64,000 nucleotides of DNA, from positions 87,864-151,863 of the forward strand of contig QQVO01000059.1 of the NCBI GenBank assembly GCA_003388505.1, read 5' to 3'. The translations under genes and the position numbers were made by a program. The notes under the pieces are model-generated. The model worked only from the letters and a program-made list of their open reading frames with translations. It was not told where the DNA came from and did not search any database. This document shows positions 1 through 9,600 of the stretch, one piece after another (position 1 is the stretch's first letter; each line of letters opens with the position of its first letter). The stretch comes from Planctomycetota bacterium. Its GTDB lineage: Bacteria; Planctomycetota; Planctomycetia; Planctomycetales; Planctomycetaceae.

Positions 1-1
1 G

Positions 2-721
2 TCCTCGCAGCGCGCCGCAATCGACGTCGGCGAAGAGGACTTCGTCGTCCACGACACGGAGTACCAGACAGCCTGCGCGACCGTCGTGCTCCTCGATATG
101 TCAGGCAGCATGGGTCGTTATGGGAAATTCGGGGCGGCCAAGAGCGTTTGCATGGCGCTGCAATCGCTGATTCGCAGCCGCTATCAGCAGGACTGGTTGC
201 AGGTCGTTGGGTTCTACACCTACGCCAGTCCGCTCAGCCAGCGCGACCTGCTGTACGCGGCACCCAAGCAGGTGAGCATCTTCGACCCTCGCGTGCGGCT
301 GAAGATCAGCCTCGACCATCCTCCCGGCCGCGTGCCCGAGCACTTCACGAATATTCACGCCGGACTGCAGTTCGCCCGCCGGCTGCTCGGCCGGCAACCG
401 GCCGCCAACAAGCAGATCATTATCGTGACCGACGGGGAACCGACCGCCCACGTCGAAGGCCGCAATCTGGTTCTGGTCTACCCACCCGCCGAAAAGACGG
501 CCCGAATCACCCTCTCCGAGGCGAAACGCTGCGCCGACGAGGGCATTCACATCTCCAGCTTCGCCCTCATCGAGGACTACTTCTACCTCGAACTGGCCAA
601 TTTCGTGGAGCGCCTCGCGCAGGTCACCGGCGGCGTCAGCGCGACCTGCAATGCCCAGGACATGGGCAACATGGTCGTCCAGAGCTTCATCGGCGGCCGT
701 CGCAAGCGAACCAGAATGTAG
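2..721 (+). CDS. VWA-domain protein (5' end outside window)
   Basis: The reading frame is open from base 2, so the gene begins before the window; the GTG at 86 is internal. The visible 239 residues hold a von Willebrand factor A fold. The metal-ion-dependent adhesion site is complete: DMSGSM at bases 95-112, a Thr in HFTNIHAGL, and the Asp in IIIVTDGEP. The residues before it (EEDFVVHDTEYQTA) resemble the lead-in of planctomycete VWA proteins that follow MoxR-type AAA+ ATPases. No signal peptide or membrane segment is seen in this part, so it is probably a cytoplasmic metal-dependent protein-binding module. The partner genes would lie to the left. The role is inferred from the family only. 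Confidence 0.85.
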   Translation, partial: SSQRAAIDVGEEDFVVHDTEYQTACATVVLLDMSGSMGRYGKFGAAKSVCMALQSLIRSRYQQDWLQVVGFYTYASPLSQRDLLYAAPKQVSIFDPRVRLKISLDHPPGRVPEHFTNIHAGLQFARRLLGRQPAANKQIIIVTDGEPTAHVEGRNLVLVYPPAEKTARITLSEAKRCADEGIHISSFALIEDYFYLELANFVERLAQVTGGVSATCNAQDMGNMVVQSFIGGRRKRTRM

Positions 722-754
722 CGGCCGCACAACATCCGGGCGAGCGGGGCGGCG

Positions 755-1438
755 TTAGCCCGCCGATACTTCCGAGCCGCCAGCGACCTCTCTGGCATCC
801 GAAACGCACCGAAAAACCACAACCGACAACAGCGACCCCACCACCGGTGCGACGACATACACCCACTGATGTTCGCCCAGTTTCCCGCTGACGAAAGCAG
901 GGCCGAGCGAACGCGCCGGATTCATCGACGCCCCCGACACCGGACCGCCGAAGAGCGCCTCAAAGGCGATCACCGCTCCGATGGCGGCCCCGGCCATAAT
1001 CCCTTTCTCTTTGGCCCCGCTCGATACGCACAGAATGACGAACATCAGGATCGCGGTCAGCAGCACTTCCAGAGCAAACGACTGTCCCGCCGACCCGGTC
1101 GGCAGCGTCGCCCCCAAAGTCGGATGCGCGCCGAAGATCGCACGCAGGCTCACCGCCGCCAGCGTCGCCCCGATCAGTTGCGCGGCGATGTACGGCGCAA
1201 TGTCCCGCCCGTCGAATCGCCGCGCCGCCCAGAAACCGACCGTGACCGCCGGATTGATGTGCGCCCCGGAGATGTCTCCCACAGCGTAAATCACCGCCAT
1301 CACGACCAGCCCGAATGTCAGTGCAATCCCGACGTGCGTAACGGCCCCGTCATGCAGATCGTTGACGACGACGGCCCCGCAACCGATGACGACAAGGATG
1401 TACGTGCCGATCAGTTCGGAACAGAAGCGTTTCCTCAT
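755..1438 (-). CDS. Aquaporin (MIP family)
   Basis: This 227-residue integral membrane channel has the duplicated MIP layout of six membrane helices and two half-helices. The first NPA box is at residues 62-64 (SGAHINPAVT) and the second at 173-175 (SGASMNPARSLGPA). The second NPA is followed by R-S-L-G-P rather than the Arg-Asp of glycerol facilitators, which favours a water-selective AqpZ-type pore; that choice is inference. The length fits the family. The gene converges with the VWA gene (stops 33 bases apart) and stands alone. Confidence 0.92.
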   Translation of the reverse strand: MRKRFCSELIGTYILVVIGCGAVVVNDLHDGAVTHVGIALTFGLVVMAVIYAVGDISGAHINPAVTVGFWAARRFDGRDIAPYIAAQLIGATLAAVSLRAIFGAHPTLGATLPTGSAGQSFALEVLLTAILMFVILCVSSGAKEKGIMAGAAIGAVIAFEALFGGPVSGASMNPARSLGPAFVSGKLGEHQWVYVVAPVVGSLLSVVVFRCVSDAREVAGGSEVSAG

Positions 1439-1659
1439 CAGGTCGTCCTGGCATGCGGGGCAGACCGCTCAGCCCGGATGCAACGCGGGATCAGGGCGAA
1501 CGGCGATGGCCGGTACGATGTCAGAAACAACCCGCTCACGCAATTCCGCGCGATGCCTCCGCAAAGAAGCAGGGTCCGTTGTGCGGACCACGAGCAAAAT
1601 TCGACGGTCCCGAGACCCAACCAACGACGCGTCAGCGATTGGAATCTCTTGACCCTCGA

Positions 1660-2103
1660 CTATCGACTCTCGCCCCCCAGCGCCGCCAGGTTCACTTCGC
1701 TCACCTGACCGTTGAGTGTCCAGAGGTCGTACAGCCAGCCGATGAGGAACAGGCCGCCGGTGACCAGCCAGAGCAGACCGGTGAGCCATTTGCCGAGATA
1801 GAACCGGTGCACGCCGAACGCTCCCAGGAACGTGAGCAGCAGCCAGGCGACGTTGTAGTCGATCGGCCCCGGCACATACCGCCGCTCCGCCCGGGCGTGC
1901 ATGCCGGGGATCAGAAACAGGTCGACCACCCAGCCGATGAGGAACAGCCCCCCCGTAACGAACCAGATCGTCCCGGTGATCTGTTTGCCGAAATAGAAGC
2001 GGTGCATCCCCAGAAACCCGAACAGCCAGCAAAGGTAGCCGATCAGGATGCTGTGAGTGTCGTCGGTCCGCACGCGCGGAGTATTCGCAGGTTCGCTCGC
2101 CAT
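1660..2103 (-). CDS. Tandem TM2-domain membrane protein
   Basis: This 147-residue protein carries two TM2 domains in a row (about residues 15-68 and 82-133). Each has a helix, a tight turn with the signature G-x-HRFYxGK (GMHRFYFGKQ and GVHRFYLGKW), and a second helix ending G-W-x-x-D-L. Four membrane segments are expected. TM2 proteins are widespread but have no agreed biochemical role in bacteria. The two halves are similar enough to suggest an internal duplication. A neighbouring longer frame over the same bases encodes no recognisable protein and was not used. The gene is monocistronic, 156 bases from the aquaporin-side ORFs and 163 bases downstream of the UbiD gene on the same strand. Confidence 0.85.
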   Translation of the reverse strand: MASEPANTPRVRTDDTHSILIGYLCWLFGFLGMHRFYFGKQITGTIWFVTGGLFLIGWVVDLFLIPGMHARAERRYVPGPIDYNVAWLLLTFLGAFGVHRFYLGKWLTGLLWLVTGGLFLIGWLYDLWTLNGQVSEVNLAALGGESR

Positions 2104-2266
2104 GTTCGGGCATCCTTCCTTCGCGGATTCTCAGTGGGCTCGTTCTTCATGTCGTTCGTCGAACATCTCCCAATCTTACGCAATTTCACGTCCCCGGCGA
2201 GCCGCGCGGCGTCAGCCCGCGGATGGAGTCGAGCAAGACACCACACCTGCTCGCCGATCTCTCCCG

Positions 2267-4108
2267 TCAGATAACCCCATGCAGCGCCCCGCCGGGCGCT
2301 CCGAGTGCGTCGACCCGCCGCGCAACGGCGGCGTCCGGTACGAGCGGCGGCGCGTGATGCGGCTTGATACGGGCGTCAATCACCAGCGGCCCGCTGCAAC
2401 CCCAGTGCTTTTCCTCGGTGAACGCGCCTGCACCGTCTATGTCGGCGGCCGGATTCGAACGGGTGAACGTTACCCACAGGAAGTTCTGCAACGATCTCGC
2501 CGCAAACTCACTGTCGTCCACAAGCACGATGAGAGGAAAAGACCGCAACGCCTGGCTCTCGTCCAGAAACCGGCAGAACCGCCGCAAAGACTCGGCGGGG
2601 GATGACCCTTCACGACTCACCTCCGGTCCCTCAACGGCGACGACTCCGGGAAGTGCAACGCGCGGATTCCCGAACCGCTCAGGCAGCGGCAACTCCGAGT
2701 CAAGTTCCGTCGGTAATTGCCGCCTGGCCCTGCCGGCGGCCGCAATCGCCAGTTTCGATCCCTGGTTGAATCCGCTGCCTGAATAATCAAGCGTGTCGAT
2801 CGTCGTCCGGGTTTGAAAGTGCAAATCACGCGTCCAGTCGACGCGCTCCAGCAGGTGTCGCAGAACAGCCGCCTCGTCCTGGACGTTCAGTTCCGGATCG
2901 TCTTCACCGGCGACGATCAGCAAATACTTCGCCAGCGACAACTGGCCCTGACCCAGTATGGCGTTCGCCTGTGTGAGCAACTCCTGCGGAGTCCGCTCCG
3001 AGGCGTACGGCACATATCGCTCGCTGCCGATCGCCAGCAGCAGGGGATGCACTCCCGCCGCGTCGACCGCATGCACCCCCTTCACGCCCGGGAGGACCGT
3101 GGGAATCACCGGCCCGGTGATCTCGTGGATCAGGTCGCCGAACGCCGTGTCCTCTTGGGGCGGGCGGCCCACGACCGTGAACGGCCAGACGGCGCCGGCA
3201 CGATGATAGACTCTCTCCACGTTCAGCACCGGGAAATCATGCACCAGGCTGTAGTAGCCGAGGTGGTCGCCGAACGGCCCCTCGGGAAGTTGCCGCTCCG
3301 GGTCGATTGTCCCCGTGATACAGAAGTCGGCGTCGACCGCAATCGGCAGCGAGTCGTTTCGTCGCGCCATTCGCACACGACGGCCGCCTAAAGCCCCTGC
3401 GAAAGTCAGTTCCGATAAGCCTTCCGGCAGCGGCATCACGGCCGCCAGCGTCAGGGCGGGCGGTCCGCCGACGAAGATGTTCACCCGAAACCGAACCCCT
3501 TTCGCAATCGCAGCAGCGTGGTGGACTCCGATGCTGCGATGAATTTGATAGTGCATTCCCACCTGCAGCCCGGCGGTGTATTCGCCCCCTGACAACTGGA
3601 CGCGGTACATCCCCAGGTTCGAGCGCGGCCAGCCCGGAGCGGAAGCATCTTCGGTGTAGACGGCGGGCAGCGTGATGAACGCCCCGCCGTCGTCCGGCCA
3701 GCACTGCACCTGCGGCAGCTCCGGAATCGTCGTCTCGTGCTCCAGAACGGGCCCGCGTGAGACGAATTTCGGCCGCATCGCCCAGGCGGTCGGAAACGCC
3801 CGTGCGGCGCGCAGCGGACTTCGCAGCGCCTCCATCGGGTCGGCTTTGAGTTCCACCAGCCGGTGTACCATCTCCAGTGTGTCGCGGAACAGGAACTTCG
3901 CGCGCTCCAATGTCCCGAACAGGTTGCTGACCATTGGGAACCGGCAACCCCGCACCCGTTCATACAGAATCGCCGGACCGCCCGCTTCAAACACCCGGCG
4001 ATGGATCTCGGCAGCCTCCAGATACGGATCGACCTCCTGCGCAATCCGCACCAGCCGCCCGGCGCGGTCGAGATCGTTGATGCAGTCTGTCAGATTGCGG
4101 TAGCCCAT
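2267..4108 (-). CDS. UbiD-family decarboxylase
   Basis: This 613-residue enzyme belongs to the prenylated-FMN-dependent UbiD family, which carries out reversible non-oxidative decarboxylation of aromatic or unsaturated acids. Family hallmarks are visible: the acidic active-site stretch EGPFGDHLGYYS, the following GRPPQED, and an N-terminal Y-R-N-L-x-D-x-I start. I chose the ATG at 4108 (MGYRNLTDC) over the upstream ATG at 4165 because the extra 19 residues match nothing in the family. The length is that of the large menaquinone/ubiquinone-type members; a role in menaquinone synthesis is likely in planctomycetes but is inferred. No UbiX flavin prenyltransferase gene is adjacent. Confidence 0.9.
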   Translation of the reverse strand: MGYRNLTDCINDLDRAGRLVRIAQEVDPYLEAAEIHRRVFEAGGPAILYERVRGCRFPMVSNLFGTLERAKFLFRDTLEMVHRLVELKADPMEALRSPLRAARAFPTAWAMRPKFVSRGPVLEHETTIPELPQVQCWPDDGGAFITLPAVYTEDASAPGWPRSNLGMYRVQLSGGEYTAGLQVGMHYQIHRSIGVHHAAAIAKGVRFRVNIFVGGPPALTLAAVMPLPEGLSELTFAGALGGRRVRMARRNDSLPIAVDADFCITGTIDPERQLPEGPFGDHLGYYSLVHDFPVLNVERVYHRAGAVWPFTVVGRPPQEDTAFGDLIHEITGPVIPTVLPGVKGVHAVDAAGVHPLLLAIGSERYVPYASERTPQELLTQANAILGQGQLSLAKYLLIVAGEDDPELNVQDEAAVLRHLLERVDWTRDLHFQTRTTIDTLDYSGSGFNQGSKLAIAAAGRARRQLPTELDSELPLPERFGNPRVALPGVVAVEGPEVSREGSSPAESLRRFCRFLDESQALRSFPLIVLVDDSEFAARSLQNFLWVTFTRSNPAADIDGAGAFTEEKHWGCSGPLVIDARIKPHHAPPLVPDAAVARRVDALGAPGGALHGVI

Positions 4109-4213
4109 CGGGGCGCCAGTTCCGCCTGCCTGTGCGTGATGGAATCTCCGGCGAGCAGAGCACAACCGGAGTCACGCCGCTCTGCTCGAAAGTCGGTCTG
4201 CTCTTTGAGCGGG

Positions 4214-4219
4214 ATTATA
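4214..4219 (-). promoter_or_regulatory. Possible -10 box upstream of the UbiD gene
   Basis: On the minus strand these bases read TATAAT, a perfect -10 hexamer, 106 bases before the UbiD start. No good -35 box is seen 16-18 bases further upstream, so this is only a candidate. Confidence 0.25.
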
Positions 4220-4370
4220 GGACGTACATAGCGGCCCGCCATGACCCGCGCGTCGCGATCTTCCGGGCAGCAGGAACGATATTCTCAGTGACGGGCACCG
4301 GCGCTAGAATCTCCGGCCGCTTGAATATGAATCGTCAGAGTCAAGACGCTCGAAAGCTCGACCGTTCCGC

Positions 4371-5576
4371 ATGGACTGGACCCGCCTGCTGCTGTTCGCC
4401 CTCCTGTCAGCCGGCAATGCCGAACTGATGGTCGTGCTGGTCAACCGTCTCCATGCGCTCCCCATTCCTTGCCGAACACTCCGCCACGTCAGACATTTGC
4501 ACGACCTCCTGATCCCCGGTTTCCCGCTGCTGCTGGTCTGGTGCCTCGGCTTCCGCGGGCCGCAGTTGCTGGTCGGCGGAAACTGGTCCGACGTACCGCT
4601 GGGCTGGACCGTCTACCTTGCACTCTGCGCTCTCGGAGTCCTCAGCCTGTTGTCGTCCGTGATTCGTCACCTCTTCCGCCGCGCGCCGGCGACGTTGCTC
4701 TCCAATCATACTCGCCTCGTCGATGTCGCAGACGAATTGGGAACCCCGCCGATCGGCGACGGTCCGTTCCGCTGGCTGATTCGCGTTCCCGGAAACCAGG
4801 TCTTCGAAATCAGCGTCGCGACCAAGCATCTCACGCTTCCGCGCCTGCCACGGGAGTGGAACGGCCTGTCCATTCTGCATTTGAGCGATTGGCACTTCAT
4901 CGGCACAATCGACAAGCCGTTCTTCGAACGCGCGTCCGAACTGGCCTCCGAACAGAACGTCGACCTCATTGTCTTCACCGGCGATCTACTTGATGAACAG
5001 GATCTCGCCGCCTGGATTCCCGGCACCCTGGGCTCGCTGTCCGCCCCGCTCGGGTGCTGCTTCATCCTCGGTAACCACGACTGGTACCTCGACCATCGTG
5101 CGATTTCCGCGGCGCTCCAGCAGCAGGGCTGGGTCGACGTGATGGGCCGCGTCGCTTCCATCAACCATCGTGGGCGACGCCTCTTGGTCGGCGGGACCGC
5201 TGCGCCGTGGATCGGCGATCACCCCGATTTCTCCGCAGCCGCGCGAGACGCTCACTCAAACCCGGCCCTCCGCGACTTTCGCCTGCTGCTCAGCCACACT
5301 CCCGACCATCTCAGGTGGGCGCAGTCCGAGGACGTCGATCTGATGCTGGCCGGTCACAACCACGGGGGACAGGTCGTCCTCCCGCTGATCGGTCCGGTCT
5401 ACTCACCCAGCCTCACCGGATGCCGTTTCGCGGGGGGCCTGTTCGAAGACTCTCCCACAGTCCTGCACGTTTCCCGCGGCCTCTCGGGCCGGCACCCGCT
5501 GAGAATCAACTGCCGCCCCGAAATCACCAAAATCGTCCTGCACTCGCCCGAACCGGGATCGAATTCCGCGGGATGA
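4371..5576 (+). CDS. Membrane-anchored metallophosphoesterase
   Basis: This 401-residue protein has an N-terminal membrane region of about 110 residues with three or four hydrophobic segments, then a calcineurin-like phosphoesterase domain. All metal-binding blocks are present in order: LSDWHF, FTGDLLD, ILGNHDW, a later LLLSHTPD and AGHNHGGQ. The layout resembles YaeI/YkoE-like phosphodiesterases that act at the membrane, some on lipid A precursors, but the substrate cannot be read from sequence. It stands alone, divergent from UbiD with a 262-base gap. Confidence 0.88.
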   Translation: MDWTRLLLFALLSAGNAELMVVLVNRLHALPIPCRTLRHVRHLHDLLIPGFPLLLVWCLGFRGPQLLVGGNWSDVPLGWTVYLALCALGVLSLLSSVIRHLFRRAPATLLSNHTRLVDVADELGTPPIGDGPFRWLIRVPGNQVFEISVATKHLTLPRLPREWNGLSILHLSDWHFIGTIDKPFFERASELASEQNVDLIVFTGDLLDEQDLAAWIPGTLGSLSAPLGCCFILGNHDWYLDHRAISAALQQQGWVDVMGRVASINHRGRRLLVGGTAAPWIGDHPDFSAAARDAHSNPALRDFRLLLSHTPDHLRWAQSEDVDLMLAGHNHGGQVVLPLIGPVYSPSLTGCRFAGGLFEDSPTVLHVSRGLSGRHPLRINCRPEITKIVLHSPEPGSNSAG

Positions 5577-5933
5577 GGGCGTCCCTTGCACATTCCAACG
5601 CAACGGGGCAAAGACTCGACACAATGAAAGGTGTGAAGGGCGGCTGACATCGAGATCGCGCACGGCCGGATAACAGGCACGATTCTCAATTCCACAGTTC
5701 CGAATCTGTGAAACATTCGCCTGACGGTAGAGCCCGCGTCCGGTTTGTGAATTCCCTCTCCAGGCTTCTTTGCGGCCCTTTGCCTCTCAGCGCCTTTGCG
5801 TTGAAAACCTCGTGCGGCGAACTGCGGCCTTCACTCGCCTCGCTGAACTGTTGAATTTCCCCGTGAAGTTGGTACAGAATACGCCGATTGCTCAGTCCCT
5901 TCTATCGACACCACGATCCAAGGAGCATCTCTC
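5577..5933 (+). other. Non-coding stretch before a microprotein gene
   Basis: No supportable gene was found. Around 5770-5815 there is a variant of the planctomycete intergenic repeat that reads as alternating 'gccctttgc/gcctttgcg' words. The last 15 bases carry the ribosome binding site of the next small gene. Confidence 0.5.
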
Positions 5934-6026
5934 ATGGAAATCGGTAGTCCCATGTATTTCGTGGTTCTGGCAGTCTTGCTGATCGCTGCGATCGGAGCGT
6001 TCATGTTCTTCAAAAACAAGTCCTGA
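5934..6026 (+). CDS. 30-residue single-pass membrane microprotein
   Basis: The ORF starts with ATG and encodes 30 residues: MEIGSPM, then a 19-residue hydrophobic helix (YFVVLAVLLIAAIGAFMFF), then the basic tail KNKS. A strong ribosome binding site, AAGGAG at 5920-5925, sits 8 bases before the start. The hydrophobic core, the positive-inside tail and the well-placed Shine-Dalgarno sequence together argue for a real gene. The role is unknown; many such peptides bind or tune larger membrane complexes. It lies alone between the phosphoesterase and msrB genes. Confidence 0.7.
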   Translation: MEIGSPMYFVVLAVLLIAAIGAFMFFKNKS

Positions 6027-6182
6027 ACTCCGTCTGCATTGCTGCCGCGACGGGCGGCTGCGAGCTTCATCTCGCCCGCCCTTGAGGCGCCGGTCGACGA
6101 GCGCGAATCGCTCGGGGGCCTCCCTGATGTCCCCGATGACGATGTGTGCGCACTATTCCCGTTTTCGCGTTCAGGGTGACAC

Positions 6183-6596
6183 ATGAAAGACAGCGACCGC
6201 ATCGTCCGATCCGACGACGAGTGGCGCCAGCAGCTCACGCCGGAGCAGTACCGCGTCTGCCGGCGGAAAGGGACGGAACGCGCCTTTACCGGCGAGTACC
6301 ACGACTGCAAGCAGGCCGGCGTTTACCACTGCGTCGGTTGCGGCGCGCCCCTGTTTCGTTCCGAGGCAAAGTTCGATTCCGGCACCGGCTGGCCCAGTTT
6401 CTGGCAACCGGCCGACGAAAACAGCGTCGAAACCGAAGAAGACCGCAGTCTCTTCATGCGGCGCACCGAGGTCCATTGCCGCCGCTGCGGATCGCACCTC
6501 GGTCACGTCTTCACGGACGGCCCGGAGCCCACCGGCCTCCGGTATTGCATTAACTCCGTCTCCCTGAAGCTCGACGCCGACTCGCCTGCGGAATAA
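6183..6596 (+). CDS. msrB: Peptide-methionine (R)-S-oxide reductase
   Basis: This 137-residue enzyme reduces methionine-R-sulfoxide in damaged proteins. All MsrB landmarks are visible: zinc cysteines C50-x2-C53 and C99-x2-C102, the substrate-pocket motif GTGWPSFW around W70, [10 protein letters not shown], and the catalytic Cys122 in GLRYCINS. No signal peptide is present, so it should act in the cytoplasm. The full length fits a stand-alone MsrB without an MsrA fusion. No msrA gene is near. Confidence 0.96.
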   Translation: MKDSDRIVRSDDEWRQQLTPEQYRVCRRKGTERAFTGEYHDCKQAGVYHCVGCGAPLFRSEAKFDSGTGWPSFWQPADENSVETEEDRSLFMRRTEVHCRRCGSHLGHVFTDGPEPTGLRYCINSVSLKLDADSPAE

Positions 6597-6653
6597 CCCC
6601 AGGCCGACCGGCCGCGTCCGCCGGGTCTCGCGAGAAGTGAGAGCGCACAGGCC

Positions 6654-9600
6654 TCAATGATTCTCGGCTCTGGCGGCCCGCCACAGCAGCAGCGCCGTCA
6701 ACCCGCCCAGCACGAACACCCCGGCGATCGTCAACGTCCAGAGCAGCAGCCGGTGCTCTTCCGACCAGGGAAGCTGCGGGGCGGTCGGTCCCGTGAAGTA
6801 CGGGTTCGGTTCAACTCTCCCCAGTGATGCGGCCGCGGGAGGTTGATCCGGCTCGATGGCGGCGATCGTTTGCTTCAGGTCATACTGCGGAGCAGCCAAT
6901 TCCGGGTCTCCCGCATAAACGGCGATCTCCGCGCCGGGGAACTCCAGTTCGCGCCGCCGGCAAATCAACCACCGTTCCACGGTTAACGCGGTGACGCGTT
7001 CAACCCGCAGCGGCCGATCGTCACCGTTCTCGATCACGGCCCGCACGTATCGCCCGCGTCGCTCGCTGTAGCGGGCTGTGTCGTCCACCGCCGGTTCGCG
7101 TCCCGGGCGAGAGATCCGGTACGCTGCAAAGGAAGCCAAGGCCCGCCAACGGGTCTCTGCGGGGTCTGCTTTCAACTCGTCCGCAATCTCGAGCCGCACC
7201 GGACGGTAATAATCGCCGTTGTAGTCGAACTCAAATCGCAGCGCATCGGTCGGGATGCGGTCGTAACCGACGTCGACGATCACCATCGTCTGCTTCGTCT
7301 CAGGATCGAGTCGCCGTTCGAGGATCTCCGTCGGCAACTCTCGTCGCGGCGCGAGAACCTCGTTCCGGTCGGCGACCATTGCACCGTCGATCTGAAGCGG
7401 CTCGGCTCCGTCGTTTTCGATGACCACCTTGTAATAGCGAAAGACGCTGCGGGGAAACCGAACCCTCTTTACCCGCAGCCGATGGGCGCCGCGCGTGCGA
7501 TCCAGGAGATAGCCGTCGGAAGTCAGTTCCGCCCACCGCTCCGCATCGCGGCGATCAGCTCCGAAGACGGTCACCGCTCGCTCAAAATTGTGTTCCGTCG
7601 GGGAGACGTTCACCACGATTTCCCGAATCGGCTCCGAGGCCGAACCGACGTCCAGGAGCAACTGGGTCTCGCCCTCGATCTCGGAGAGGTTCAACAGCGG
7701 AATCTCCCGCTCGGTGACCTCAATCACGTCGACCGGCCGGTGCAGGACAAACGGGACGTCCGCGTGTCGCTCGCCCCCCCTTTCCACCGCGATTATGCGC
7801 ACATCCCCCATGTCGTCGCGGGTCACGCCGTACAATTCGGGTGGAACCGGCAACCGGACGAGTCCCGTCGCATCCGCCTCCGGCAGGGTGTCCGGGATCG
7901 ACCAGCGATAGGCGAGAGTATGCAACGGATCGACAGGCCGGGGATCGTCTGCGAGAACTGCGCCGGAACCCGCTCCCAGCAGCAACCCGCCCGCCAGTAA
8001 CGCCGCGGAGGCCGTCAACCACTCCCGAATTCGCCCCTGATACCGTCGATAAAAGAACGACACCAACATCAGCGCCACCCCCAGCGAGCCGAAGGCGACC
8101 CACTTCCACGCCTCAGACACGTGAAACACGTCGTACAGGAAAACCTTCCCCGCCGTGAGCACGAACAGCGCCAACGCCAGAATCCGCACCACGCCCGACC
8201 GATAGTAGATCCCGGCAACGATCGTTCCGATGGCGTACGCCAGCCAGACGATCGTGATCGACAGCGCCGTCCACGTTTTCCAGTCGTGAATCACGCCCTG
8301 GGCGTAAGTCTCAGTCGTCAGCATCGCGAGTCCCGTCAGGTGGGCGAAGACTCCCAGCAGTCCCGCCATCGAGAGCGGACCGGCGATCGCTTCGCTCTCC
8401 GAATCATCGCGATCCCTCCGCAAAAACAGCACAGCTCCGAAGATGGCCGCACCCATCGCGGAGAGAAATCCGACGCCGCGCGGGTTCATGAGCGGCAGAC
8501 GCCAGATGCCGGGAATCGCGCCGTGTCCGCTCAATCGGTGCCACTCCGAACGCCAGTCAATCAGCGTGCCCCCCAGCGACGCCAGCAACAGCAGCGCAAC
8601 CAGCGCGAAGAGGCCCAGTCCTACACGATTGAGCCACTCCGGCCCCACGCGAACCGCCGTCACCAGCAACATGGCCGCCGCCAGCGCCGTCCACACGGTA
8701 AACAACCCGACCAGTGTCGGGCCGATCCAGTCGTAACGGTAACCGAGCACGAACGTCTCGACGATCATCATTCCCAACAACGTCATCGGCACGAGCGCCG
8801 TCAGCCATCCCGCAGTCAGGGATGACTCTCGGAGAAGCACCGACGTCGCCTCACTGTCGCGGCGGCGTCGATACTCCCATGCCAGAATCGCCATCACCAG
8901 CGCGCTCGCCAGGAAGCTGAACGAGCGACCGTTGAACACGTCGGTCCAGGATGGTTCGTCTGCAGCTTGCGACCCTTCGGCCTCAATCACGCGTGACGGC
9001 ATCACGTCGACGGCAATCGGGTCAACACGCCTAAAGCGCGTCTGGAACGACCCGGGATGGTCGAATGTCTGCACGGAGTAGAAAACGAGAATCAACTGCA
9101 CCACCGCCAGCAGGCCGAAACCGGCCCACTGCAGTTTCGGTTGACCGAATCTCAGCCCCAGTTCCACCAGCAGCAGACTCTCCGCCGCCCACGCAATCGC
9201 GATCCAATGCCCCGTCAACTGCAATGGAATCGCGACCGTCAGAAACGACGCTGCAATCCCCGCCAGACAGACAATGACCGGTTTCCCCGAGGGATTCCGT
9301 GACAGTTGCAGCATCGCCAGCCCCAGGTACGAACCAGCCAGCCCCACCGCCATCAGCCCGTGCCACGCGGAGAAATCCGACTTCGTCACGCCGTAAAGCG
9401 CGATGAAGTACACCACCGGCGTCGCCAGCATCAGCACAAAGTCACCCGGCTTCGCCGGCAAGCGTTTGAGCGTGTTATGCCACACGCCCAGCAGGGCAAA
9501 CAGCAGGAAGAACGCCGTCATCAGTATGATCGTGCTCGTCAGCTTCTCCGGTTGGTAATGCTCCCTGAACCAGCCCAGCCACATCAGCAGCGTGAACCCG

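Noticed and set aside
1438..1620. 60-residue - strand frame upstream of the aquaporin
   Set aside because: No family match, no ribosome site, overlaps nothing conserved.
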